Position numbers and translations under genes: made by a program | Shown: piece after piece, positions 18,211-25,858 of the stretch | Layout of the letters: each line of letters begins with the position of its first letter | Position numbering within the stretch: the first letter of the stretch is position 1 | Notes under the pieces: generated by a model | The model's database searches: none | Seen by the model: only the letters and a program-made list of their open reading frames with translations | What the model was told of the DNA's origin: nothing | Source: Paramesorhizobium salinisoli | GTDB taxonomy: Bacteria > Pseudomonadota > Alphaproteobacteria > Rhizobiales > Rhizobiaceae | Reading direction: 5' to 3' | NCBI RefSeq assembly: GCF_003335045.1 | Contig: NZ_QOZG01000001.1 | Location: forward strand, 434,001-498,000 | DNA: 64,000 bases

Positions 18211-19455
18211 TCAGAATGTAGCGCGACGCTCGTTTCTTACAGTTTGACGCTGGTTCTTAGACAGCCGCAATTTTTGCCGCCGGCGTTGCCAGAATGGTTG
18301 ATCAGACCAGCGGGGCTGGATGCCATAGTAGAAATCTCGTTGCGACAAATATGTTTGCCAGAGTTGGCGCTGTTGCTCGACGTATTGGTGGATGTAAATA
18401 TTGCCGCTGCCCAATCCCGCCGCAGTCTGCGGGCCATCCGTCAACGCGTAATGTATCATATGTCCGGCATGGCTGGCCGTCCTGAGCGCTTTGTCGATGC
18501 CTTGCGATGACAGCGGATCATAGGCTTGTGCCGCGTCGCCCACCGCGATCCAGGCGTCACCGCCGAAGTCTCGCAGTCGCTGGCTGTTCGCAGGTGCGCC
18601 CCGGATCGTCCCGCAGGGGCGATAGCCCCTGGCTTTGAGCAATGGTGCTATATGCGTCGCGCCGGCCAGCAGCTGATCGAAGCCTTGCCGTGACGCAGCC
18701 AGCCTCGCTGCCGGCAAGTCCCTGTCGGAGTGAAAAACCACCAACCGCCCGGTTTCGCCGCCATCACGGCCTGGCAAGCGGTTGCTGTACCACCAGCCGT
18801 CTGGAGCGGCCTCGATCCTTGTATAGCGGTCATCATCCTCGCCGGTGCAGGAAAACCATTGCGCATAGGCGAACAACTGATCGTCATCAGGGACGATCGG
18901 GACACCGAGCATCCGGGCTACAACCGCCTGCCGACCAGAACAATCGACGAGATAACGGGCACGATCCTGCCGGATGCCTGCATCCGAGGCGAATGTGAGC
19001 TGCCAATTGTAGGAGCCGTCAGCGATACGCGCGCAAGAGCGCAAACTGGTGCCCTTGAGCAAGGTTGCGCCAGCGCGAACCGCATTCGCGCGCAGGGCTT
19101 CATCGAAAGCCAATCGGTCGATGCACACGCCGTGGCCGGACGACGTAAAGAAAAAATCCGCGATATCGGCCTGCTCGCTCGCCCATAGCGAGACATTGCC
19201 GGCCGTGCTGAAAAGGCCGGGAAGTTGTTGTTCCGGAGATTCAGGGTCTCCAAGGAAGTGTTTGACCAGACCAATCGATGCCGGCGGCAGGGACTCGCCG
19301 AGCTTGAAACTGGAGGATTCCCGTCTCTCCACCAACAGCACACGCTGGCCGTACCTAGCCAGCGTGATGGCGGTTGCGGATCCCGCGGGCCCGGAGCCGA
19401 CAATGACGACGTCCCAGGTTGTGCCGGTCCGCTCGGGCTGCGACATCGGCGGCAC
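18211..19455 (-). CDS. LodB-like FAD-dependent maturation flavoprotein
   Basis: 414 residues. The N-terminal dinucleotide-binding motif is GSGPAGSATAITLARYG near residues 20-36. The second FAD contact is WIAVGDAAQAYDPLSSQG, which is the arrangement of the tryptophan-halogenase/geranylgeranyl-reductase-like flavoproteins. It begins one base past the stop of the LodA-like gene on the same strand, as lodB follows lodA in Marinomonas. There LodB is needed to build the cysteine tryptophylquinone cofactor, not for catalysis. Family and synteny together make the LodB role likely. The basic C-terminal tail (RRRQKLRLSKNQRQ) is unusual, and its stop lies seven bases from the tRNA end. Confidence 0.87.
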   Translation of the reverse strand: MPPMSQPERTGTTWDVVIVGSGPAGSATAITLARYGQRVLLVERRESSSFKLGESLPPASIGLVKHFLGDPESPEQQLPGLFSTAGNVSLWASEQADIADFFFTSSGHGVCIDRLAFDEALRANAVRAGATLLKGTSLRSCARIADGSYNWQLTFASDAGIRQDRARYLVDCSGRQAVVARMLGVPIVPDDDQLFAYAQWFSCTGEDDDRYTRIEAAPDGWWYSNRLPGRDGGETGRLVVFHSDRDLPAARLAASRQGFDQLLAGATHIAPLLKARGYRPCGTIRGAPANSQRLRDFGGDAWIAVGDAAQAYDPLSSQGIDKALRTASHAGHMIHYALTDGPQTAAGLGSGNIYIHQYVEQQRQLWQTYLSQRDFYYGIQPRWSDQPFWQRRRQKLRLSKNQRQTVRNERRATF

Positions 19456-19458
19456 GAA

Positions 19459-21459
19459 TTATGTTTTTTTGGCCGGCGGCATATTCAGCGCCGGATCACG
19501 CTCTTGCTCGACGAAGACGGTCTGACCATTGTCCTTCAGATAGCTGCCGTCCTCATTCTTGATCGGCAGCACCATCCCCAGCTTTGACCAGGCATAGGCC
19601 ATCTGGTTGTAACCGTCAGTGGCCGACAGCGGTTCGCCCTGTTCATCATATCCGCGGAACCATTCCTTGTAGGTTCGGGTCTGGTTCGTCTTGTCGTATG
19701 CAAAAACGATATCCGGCCGCTGAACTGGCCACCACGCCTGGTTGCAAGACCAGAAATCGCCCTGCCAAGGGCACGACATATAGGCAGCAAGCGAACCGGG
19801 CTCGATACCCTGATTGACGCGGAACGCCTCGGCGAAATTTTCCCGATAGATAATGAGATACGGGAATTCGATGCCGGGATGAAAACCGCCGCCGATCGTG
19901 GGCTCGAGCGCCGAACTGTCCAGCGCGTGCGGCTGCTCGGCGAGCGGCAACGACTCAAGAGGCACCGGCTTTGGCGGAACGCCGACATCAAAATTCCCGT
20001 CAGCCCACTCTTTCATGTGATTGAGTTGTAATTCGGTAAGGCTCAGGAACTGGTTCGGGAAGCTATTGCCCAACTGCTTGTTCTGCAACGGCTTGCCCGC
20101 GGTGCCCCAAAGCTTGGGCATCTTGTAGTCTTCCTCGTCTCGCTTGAATTCATCGTTCTTCCAGCTGGTCGGGCGCTCCGGTGGCGGCGGCATCAGTGAA
20201 TCGACCAGCCGCCCGTTCTTTCCGGCCGCTTGCCGCATCAGGCTATAGACCATCTGCCTTGTCGGCTGGCTGTTCTCGCTTGGATCGATGAAAGCGGCCA
20301 TATAATCGCTGTTGAGCAAGTTTCCCGGCTGCTTCGGACCATGAGCGGCATCCTTGGAGTCTCCCGTAACGCCCGCAGCCTCGGCGCTCACCCACCCATA
20401 GTTAACCGCCTTGGCGAAGATCGGATAGACATCGCGGTAGAAGTTCGTCTTCTGCTTGGCGTAAGGATATGCTTCAGGGAAAGCCTCGTACACACGATCC
20501 AAAAGCGACACCACGTGGTACATGTGAGGTGCAAATTTCGGTGGCGCGGTGGCGATCCACGCCCCTGCGTGCGGGTTTCTCGTACCTTCATCGGTCGCCG
20601 ACTTCACATTGTCGCGCGTGCTCAGGATAGTGCCATCCTTGAGCGTGACCGTGACATCGATTTCACCACCACACGTGTCGTCCCACCATCCCGGAATGTT
20701 GAAATATGCAAACTGGTTCGTCAGCGGATTTTTGCCGTCTTCCGGGCCGTTCGGAGGGTTGACCGTCATACTCGGGTTCGACAATTCCACCTTGGGTGTC
20801 GTGACGCATTCGCTTTTCCCGGGCGCCGGAACGAACAGCAGGCGGTCCTTGGAATCGAGGCGAAGCTGCCCCAGTTCGATATCGGTGGCTGCTTTGTAAG
20901 TCACCTCGACGTCTTTCGAGGGATCCTGCGGTGTGAAACCCTCGAACCGCAATTGCCCGGGCAACGTGCCTTTTTCGATGCCCGTGAAAATATCGCCTTT
21001 CATGACGACCGGACCGGCTTCTCCAGAGGCGATCGTATGCACACCGGGATCGATGATGAGCTTGTCACGTTCGATCGGCTTCATACCCGGCTGGATGGAC
21101 GGGTTGCGCAACATGTCCGGGTCAAACAGATATGCCCCTTGAAAGGCATAATTCGCCGATTTCATGTTCCGGACATGAACCCGCCAGCGAATGGATTGTA
21201 CGAGGTCTGACTCGGAGGTGAGTTCCGCGACGACGTTGCCGTCGGCATCATAGGCATAGACCCGATATCGCTGCGCCTGGCGTTTCAGCCGCGCACTGCT
21301 GTCACGGTAGGTTCCGCCGTTTGGTCCGGGGCCATTGCTGCCGCCGGGATCGACCACGATTCCCGGCGCTTCGGGACCAATGTAAAACTCGTCACTGTCC
21401 CCCAGGCGAGCAATGCCTATACCGGGATGGATGCGAATGCTGTTGATCTTATCGGCCAC
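19459..21459 (-). CDS. LodA/GoxA-like cysteine-tryptophylquinone amino-acid oxidase
   Basis: 666 residues from a GTG start at 21459, with GGAGG seven bases upstream. It begins with the family opening IRIHPGIGIARLGDSDEFYI. Near the C-terminus stands CPWQGDFWSCNQAWWPVQRP: Cys572 has an aspartate four residues before it (Asp568), the spacing of Asp512/Cys516 in LodA. A candidate partner is Trp624 (YAWSKLGMV). LodA oxidises the epsilon-amino group of lysine and GoxA oxidises glycine, releasing hydrogen peroxide. The substrate here is unknown. No signal peptide is visible, though the preceding gene encodes a Tat-signal protein. Residue equivalences are my alignment by eye. Confidence 0.88.
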   Translation of the reverse strand: MADKINSIRIHPGIGIARLGDSDEFYIGPEAPGIVVDPGGSNGPGPNGGTYRDSSARLKRQAQRYRVYAYDADGNVVAELTSESDLVQSIRWRVHVRNMKSANYAFQGAYLFDPDMLRNPSIQPGMKPIERDKLIIDPGVHTIASGEAGPVVMKGDIFTGIEKGTLPGQLRFEGFTPQDPSKDVEVTYKAATDIELGQLRLDSKDRLLFVPAPGKSECVTTPKVELSNPSMTVNPPNGPEDGKNPLTNQFAYFNIPGWWDDTCGGEIDVTVTLKDGTILSTRDNVKSATDEGTRNPHAGAWIATAPPKFAPHMYHVVSLLDRVYEAFPEAYPYAKQKTNFYRDVYPIFAKAVNYGWVSAEAAGVTGDSKDAAHGPKQPGNLLNSDYMAAFIDPSENSQPTRQMVYSLMRQAAGKNGRLVDSLMPPPPERPTSWKNDEFKRDEEDYKMPKLWGTAGKPLQNKQLGNSFPNQFLSLTELQLNHMKEWADGNFDVGVPPKPVPLESLPLAEQPHALDSSALEPTIGGGFHPGIEFPYLIIYRENFAEAFRVNQGIEPGSLAAYMSCPWQGDFWSCNQAWWPVQRPDIVFAYDKTNQTRTYKEWFRGYDEQGEPLSATDGYNQMAYAWSKLGMVLPIKNEDGSYLKDNGQTVFVEQERDPALNMPPAKKT

Positions 21460-21527
21460 CGCTCAACCTCCAAAAATTGCTGTTTTTAATCCGACTCTGA
21501 AAGAGCATTTCAGACAGCCCGGGTTGC

Positions 21528-21818
21528 TCAGAGAGACGACCGGACGATCTTCCAGTCCACCAGGTCTGCAGAGGCGACCGCGTACCGGTTTCCACAATGT
21601 TCGATGTCGGCGTAAGTGAGGCCGCCTGATTGGGCATGGGCCTGCATGGAGAAGCCCCCGCCGAAGCTCGCCTTGATCGATTTCTCGATGTGCGAGGCAG
21701 TGGAGGCTGGTGCGCTGTGCGTTTTAGCCTCCCCTTTTCCGGTGCTGCCGATACCGCCCAGCAGGAGAACGGAGGACGCTGCGCATCCCTTTATGAAGTC
21801 TCTACGCTCGATGTTCAT
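21528..21818 (-). CDS. Small Tat-signal protein leading the LodA/LodB-like operon
   Basis: 96 residues. The ATG at 21818 has GGGAG about nine bases upstream. The N-terminus MNIERRDFIKGCAASSVLLL is a textbook twin-arginine signal (RRDFIKG, then a moderate hydrophobic core). The mature part of about 65 residues is small, glycine-rich in the middle (SFGGGFSMQAHAQSGGL) and has one cysteine (IEHCGNRYAVAS). I do not recognise a family. It lies 68 bases upstream of the LodA-like gene on the same strand. A possible role is as a Tat carrier or accessory subunit for the quinoprotein. That is inference. Confidence 0.75.
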   Translation of the reverse strand: MNIERRDFIKGCAASSVLLLGGIGSTGKGEAKTHSAPASTASHIEKSIKASFGGGFSMQAHAQSGGLTYADIEHCGNRYAVASADLVDWKIVRSSL

Positions 21819-22373
21819 ATTCCGTACTCCCTGGCATTATCGCCCTGACACCAATCATCGCGTCATCTCGACGTTATTTCGTTGAAAAGTATTACGGATG
21901 AGGATTTAATATGGAATGAATATTGATTTATAAATTACTTTAAAAATAGGAGACTACTTCATCTTTTTAATAATATTTATCACTGTGCTATATTAAGTAA
22001 ATATATTTATTTATATAATATTCAAGCTGCTGAAAGATACACATAAAAGAATGGGAAGAAGCCGTCAGCCTCTTCCCACCGACATGATCAATCTCTCCAG
22101 GACCTTGTCGCCGCCCCTGCGCTACAAAAAGCCTACAATGCAGCCCTCCGCACATTCCTAGTCGCGATAAAGGAAAATATTCCTAGAATACGGCGTATCT
22201 TTTTTGTATTTACGGCGCGTCGTCTGGTGCGTTGAACACGCGCGGGAGCCGATCTGCTCCGGGGCGATCGGCGCGTGAAAACGCCTGGAACGACCCTTCG
22301 CTTCGCATCCCCATTCTGGTGCAGTTTATCAACCCGAGAATAAAGCGGCTCGCTTCTAAAATCTCCCCTTGTT
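21819..22373. other. AT-rich intergenic region upstream of the Tat/LodA operon
   Basis: This stretch is markedly more AT-rich than its surroundings, especially 21890-22030. It has a perfect 8-bp hairpin (TGGGAAGA with TCTTCCCA, 11-base loop) at 22052-22078 without a U-run. No credible ORF. It must contain the promoter of the minus-strand operon. The base composition supports acquisition of this segment by transfer. Confidence 0.5.
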
Positions 22374-22395
22374 TATGCAACAACCATGTTGCATA
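22374..22395 (+). promoter_or_regulatory. Palindromic operator before the ArsR-glyoxalase operon
   Basis: Perfect 9-bp inverted repeat (arms TATGCAACA and TGTTGCATA, four-base spacer ACCA) ending 10 bases before the ATG of the ArsR-type gene. The position and symmetry fit an autoregulatory operator. Confidence 0.7.
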
Positions 22396-22405
22396 ACATC
22401 CTGAG

Positions 22406-22705
22406 ATGTCTGACGAAGAGGGTACAAACCGCATTTACCGGGCGATCGCCGATACGACTCGCCGACGAATCATCGATGAGTTGGCGCTGCGCGATCGCCA
22501 GTCCTTGTTCGAGATTTGTGCGCGAATGATATCCAAGCACGGTATCTATCTCAGCCGCCAGGCGTTCTCGCGGCACCTGTCCGTGCTGGAGGACGTCGGC
22601 ATCATCGAGGTGGAGTGGCAGGGTACGACCAAACTCCACTCCCTGAATAAAGCGCCGTTGGCCGGATTGGCGAACGGCTGGCTCTCCAGATTCGAGGAAC
22701 AGTGA
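22406..22705 (+). CDS. ArsR-family winged-helix regulator
   Basis: 99 residues. The domain opens with YRAIADTTRRRIIDELALRD, has the recognition helix LSRQAFSRHLSVLEDVGIIE, and a wing ending QGTTKLHSLNKAPL. This is the subtype that often precedes glyoxalase or SRPBCC genes. The stop is immediately followed by the start of the VOC gene, so the two are co-transcribed. A perfect palindrome directly upstream is the likely self-recognised operator. The inducing ligand is unknown. Confidence 0.87.
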   Translation: MSDEEGTNRIYRAIADTTRRRIIDELALRDRQSLFEICARMISKHGIYLSRQAFSRHLSVLEDVGIIEVEWQGTTKLHSLNKAPLAGLANGWLSRFEEQ

Positions 22706-23101
22706 ATGAAAATCTATGTGACCAGTGTCTTCGTCGATGACCAAGCCAAGGCCCTCGATTTTTACACGCGAGTGCTTGGCTTCGAGGTCAAGCATGACGT
22801 GCCCGTCGGAAAGCACCGCTGGCTCACGGTTGTCGATAGGAACAATCCTAGTGGCACGGAACTGCTTCTCGAGCCGAGTGAACACCCCGCCGCCAAACCT
22901 TTCAAGGATGCGCTGGTGCGTGACGGTATCCCCTTCACGTCCTTCCAGGTCGATGATCTGGACGCAGAATATGGCAGGCTTCGCGGCCTTGGAGTGGAGT
23001 TCACGCAGGCGCCCATGGATGCAGGCACCGTCAAGATGGCTGTATTCGATGACACCTGTGGAAATTTAATTCAGCTGGTCGAGATGATCGAACCGGTGTG
23101 A
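22706..23101 (+). CDS. VOC-superfamily (glyoxalase/bleomycin-resistance-type) protein
   Basis: 131 residues, a single pair of beta-alpha-beta-beta-beta modules: VTSVFVDDQAKALDFYTRVL in the first half, and TSFQVDDLDAEYGRLRGLGV with DTCGNLIQLVE in the second. The glutamate in the last motif and the glutamate in ELLLEPSEH are possible metal ligands. The wording resembles VOC extradiol/glyoxalase-like proteins. It is adjacent to and in phase with the ArsR gene, so probably a detoxification or small-molecule resistance pair. The substrate is not known. Confidence 0.85.
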   Translation: MKIYVTSVFVDDQAKALDFYTRVLGFEVKHDVPVGKHRWLTVVDRNNPSGTELLLEPSEHPAAKPFKDALVRDGIPFTSFQVDDLDAEYGRLRGLGVEFTQAPMDAGTVKMAVFDDTCGNLIQLVEMIEPV

Positions 23102-23534
23102 GCACTGCCCGACGAGAGATCACGGATTCCGGTTTTGCTCCAACCACAGCATTTTCCCGCCTCCTCCACAGTGGTCTTTGCGGCAGGCTGGCGGTAGTTC
23201 CCGTTTACCTGCCGACAGGGCAAGTCTTTTCCGTGAACACCTGAAGCGTTGAAGACGTACGGGCCAGGCGCAGTGGGCGTGTTACTCTATCGATGATTCC
23301 GCCAGCTTGATGGTCACCTCAGTTTCCCAATTGGCAGGGTCGGGTTTGGACACTGGATGGCAGACCGCGTCGCCCACGAGCTTGAAAGACTTTCCCTCCG
23401 AGGATGCGGGACCTATAATCCAAACGCCATAATACTTAGTCACATCAACGCGCTTGCCTTTGATTGTACTTTACGTCAACTTCCAACTTCTGCCTTTTTC
23501 ATAAAAGGCACCAACTTAAACTTTGGAGGATAGA
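23102..23534. other. Intergenic region with a possible small minus-strand frame
   Basis: 433 bases. From 23443 (GTG) to the stop at 23282 the minus strand reads a coding-looking 53-residue frame (MTKYYGVWIIGPASSEGKSF at its start, WETEVTIKLAESSIE at its end), with no ATG and an upstream in-frame TAA about 27 bases before the GTG. It could be a small gene or the end of a lost one. The rest shows no gene. The last 60 bases hold the promoter and GGAGG of the DUF3606 gene. Confidence 0.35.
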
Positions 23535-23717
23535 ATGGCAGACGATAAGAACAAGACCAAGCAAGACAGGTTGCGCATTGCGGCCAACCAGCCTTATGAG
23601 GTTGGCTATTTCCGCAAAAAGCACGGATTATCCCAGGATGCGGCTCGTAAGATCATCCAGGAAACGCGTGGCGATCGCGAAAAGGCCAACGAAATGGCCC
23701 GGAACCTGAGGAAGTAG
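23535..23717 (+). CDS. DUF3606 small protein
   Basis: 60 residues. The ATG at 23535 has GGAGG five to nine bases upstream. After a charged start (MADDKNKTKQDRLRIAANQP) the sequence YEVGYFRKKHGLSQDAARKI matches the DUF3606 family, a helical module common in rhizobia whose function is unknown. The protein is soluble and basic. It stands alone, facing the YadH-like gene. Confidence 0.8.
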   Translation: MADDKNKTKQDRLRIAANQPYEVGYFRKKHGLSQDAARKIIQETRGDREKANEMARNLRK

Positions 23718-23796
23718 CCCGCGCCTCAAAGCCACTGACGCCACGGATCTATACTGCTACCGCGACCGGCCTGTTCGCCCTTGCGTTTGGCAAAGA

Positions 23797-24558
23797 TCAG
23801 TTGCGCAGCCGATAGCCGGTCCTGAATATCCACGCGACAATTGCTATGCAGATGAGCAGGAAGACGACGGTCATTCCGAGACTGATCGCGACCGGAACGT
23901 CGGATGTTCCGTAAAAGCTCCAGCGGAAGCCGCTGACGAGATAGACAACCGGGTTGAACAGCGTCACGGTCCGCCAGATATCGGGCAGCATGTTGATTGA
24001 ATAGAAGCTGCCGCCGAGGAAGGTCAATGGCGTGACGATCAGCAGCGGCACCAGTTGCAGCTGCTCGAAGCTTTTCGCCCAGATGCCGATGATGAAGCCG
24101 AACAGGCTGAAGGTCACCGCTGTCAGCACCAGGAAAGCGAGCATCCATACCGGATGCTCGATCCTGAGCGGCACGAACAGCGCTGCAGTCGCCAGGATGA
24201 TCAGGCCAAGCACGATCGACTTGGTCGCAGCAGCCCCGACATAGGCGAGGACAATTTCGAGATAGGATACCGGCGCCGACAGCAATTCATAAATCGAGCC
24301 GACGAATTTGGGAAAATAGATAGCGAAGGAGGCATTGGAGATCGACTGCGTCAAAAGCGTCAACATGATCAGCCCCGGCACGATAAAGGCGCCGTAGCTG
24401 ATGCCGTCAATCTCGGTAATGCGTGAGCCGATGGCCGAGCCGAAGACGACGAAATAGAGCGATGTTGAAATGACCGGCGAAACGATGCTCTGCAGCATCG
24501 TGCGGAAGGCGCGCGCCATTTCCATCCGGTAGATGGCCCAGACTGCGTGGAAATTCAT
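23797..24558 (-). CDS. yadH: ABC-2 type transporter permease, YadH-like
   Basis: An inner-membrane protein of 253 residues with about six hydrophobic helices. It starts [20 protein letters not shown]. Family wording includes [20 protein letters not shown] and the conserved STSLYF and [12 protein letters not shown] segments of the YadH/NodJ-type permeases. The ATG overlaps the ATPase stop by four bases (ATGA). With the upstream ATPase it forms a half-size exporter. The exported compound is unknown. Homologues have been linked with drug, polysaccharide or lipid export. Confidence 0.87.
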   Translation of the reverse strand: MNFHAVWAIYRMEMARAFRTMLQSIVSPVISTSLYFVVFGSAIGSRITEIDGISYGAFIVPGLIMLTLLTQSISNASFAIYFPKFVGSIYELLSAPVSYLEIVLAYVGAAATKSIVLGLIILATAALFVPLRIEHPVWMLAFLVLTAVTFSLFGFIIGIWAKSFEQLQLVPLLIVTPLTFLGGSFYSINMLPDIWRTVTLFNPVVYLVSGFRWSFYGTSDVPVAISLGMTVVFLLICIAIVAWIFRTGYRLRN

Positions 24559-25481
24559 GCCTGTTTCCTCACCAGATTGACGAAGATCTCCTCAAGCGAG
24601 CTGTTTTCCGTGTCCATGTCGCGGAAGTGGATGCCGGCCGCCTCCAGTTCACGGATCAGCGAAGCGACGCCGGGCCGTTCGCTTTGGTTGTCATATGTGT
24701 AGGTGAGTTGCCCGCCATCGGGGGAAAGCTCCAACGCATAATGCGAAAACGCATCCGGAATAGCGTCCAGCGGGCTGCGCAACTCCAGTATGAGCCGCTT
24801 GCGGCCCAGCTTGCGCATCAGTTCCGCCTTGTCCTCGACCAGCACGATCTCGCCGCGGTTGATCACGCCGACGCGGTCGGCCATAGCCTCGGCTTCTTCG
24901 ATGTAATGCGTGGTCAGGATGATGGTGACGCCGTCCTCGCGGAGCCGGCGCACCATCGCCCACATGTCCTGGCGCAGTTCGACATCGACACCCGCCGTCG
25001 GTTCGTCAAGAAACAGGATGCGTGGCTCGTGCGACAGCGCCTTCGCGATCATCAGCCGGCGCTTCATGCCGCCGGACAGCGTGATCGCCTTGGCGTCCTT
25101 CTTGTCCCATAGCGACAGGTCGCGCAGCACTTTTTCGACAAACGCCTTGTCCGCCGGCTTTCCGAACAGGCCGCGACTGTAGTTGACCGTCGCCCACACG
25201 CTTTCGAAGGCGTCGATGGTCAGTTCCTGCGGCACCAGCCCGATCAGGCTGCGCGCGGCACGGTAGTCGCGATTGATGTCATGGCCGTCGACGGTGACGG
25301 TGCCCGACGAGCGGTTGACGATACCGCAGACGATCGAAATCAGCGTCGTCTTGCCCGCGCCGTTCGGCCCAAGCAGCGCAAAGATCTCGCCGCGTCTTAT
25401 GTCGAGATTGATCTCCTTCAACGCCGTGAAGCCCGTAGCGTAGGTCTTGGTGACCCCGGAAATCGAGATGATCGGTTGCAT
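24555..25481 (-). CDS. yadG: ABC transporter ATP-binding protein, YadG-like
   Basis: 308 residues. Walker A is [10 protein letters not shown], the signature [15 protein letters not shown] and Walker [17 protein letters not shown], matching the YadG type closely (including RRLMIA and the [12 protein letters not shown] region before it). The C-terminal extension after residue 230 ends with the [13 protein letters not shown] motif of this subfamily. It is translationally coupled with the YadH-like permease downstream. Confidence 0.9.
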   Translation of the reverse strand: MQPIISISGVTKTYATGFTALKEINLDIRRGEIFALLGPNGAGKTTLISIVCGIVNRSSGTVTVDGHDINRDYRAARSLIGLVPQELTIDAFESVWATVNYSRGLFGKPADKAFVEKVLRDLSLWDKKDAKAITLSGGMKRRLMIAKALSHEPRILFLDEPTAGVDVELRQDMWAMVRRLREDGVTIILTTHYIEEAEAMADRVGVINRGEIVLVEDKAELMRKLGRKRLILELRSPLDAIPDAFSHYALELSPDGGQLTYTYDNQSERPGVASLIRELEAAGIHFRDMDTENSSLEEIFVNLVRKQA

Positions 25482-25858
25482 GGCTGAAACGGCTACTTGA
25501 AGGAGGGTTGTCTAATTAGCCCACTGAATGTGGGTGCGCGAACTCGGAAGTCAATGCTACTTCGGACAGTTCCGGACATGGAATTCGCCAGAACGTATCC
25601 CGATGTAGGCAACCCCTGCCCCGCCGTCCAGCCGAAATTCAACCAGAACACGTTTCCGGCACATCCCATTCTCTCCATATCTCGGAAGGCACGCGTGTAT
25701 CCGGCCGTTCTGCACGATTGTGTCGTTCCGGCAACGGAAGGGCCGGTTCTCTGTTCCAGCCCCTTATTCGCCGTCGTTTAAGGACACTATTAACCTTCAT
25801 TTTTTAATGATTTCAGCAAGCCCATCAAGGCGATTTCACATATGCGGGTTGCGGTGTC
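25482..25858. other. Divergent intergenic region between the YadG-like ATPase and ftsK
   Basis: 377 bases holding the two outward promoters. The part nearest ftsK is AT-rich, with TTAACC at about 25791 in front of a run of Ts. I see no ORF or strong palindrome. An ORF at 25497-25781 has no family resemblance and no convincing ribosome-binding site. Confidence 0.4.
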
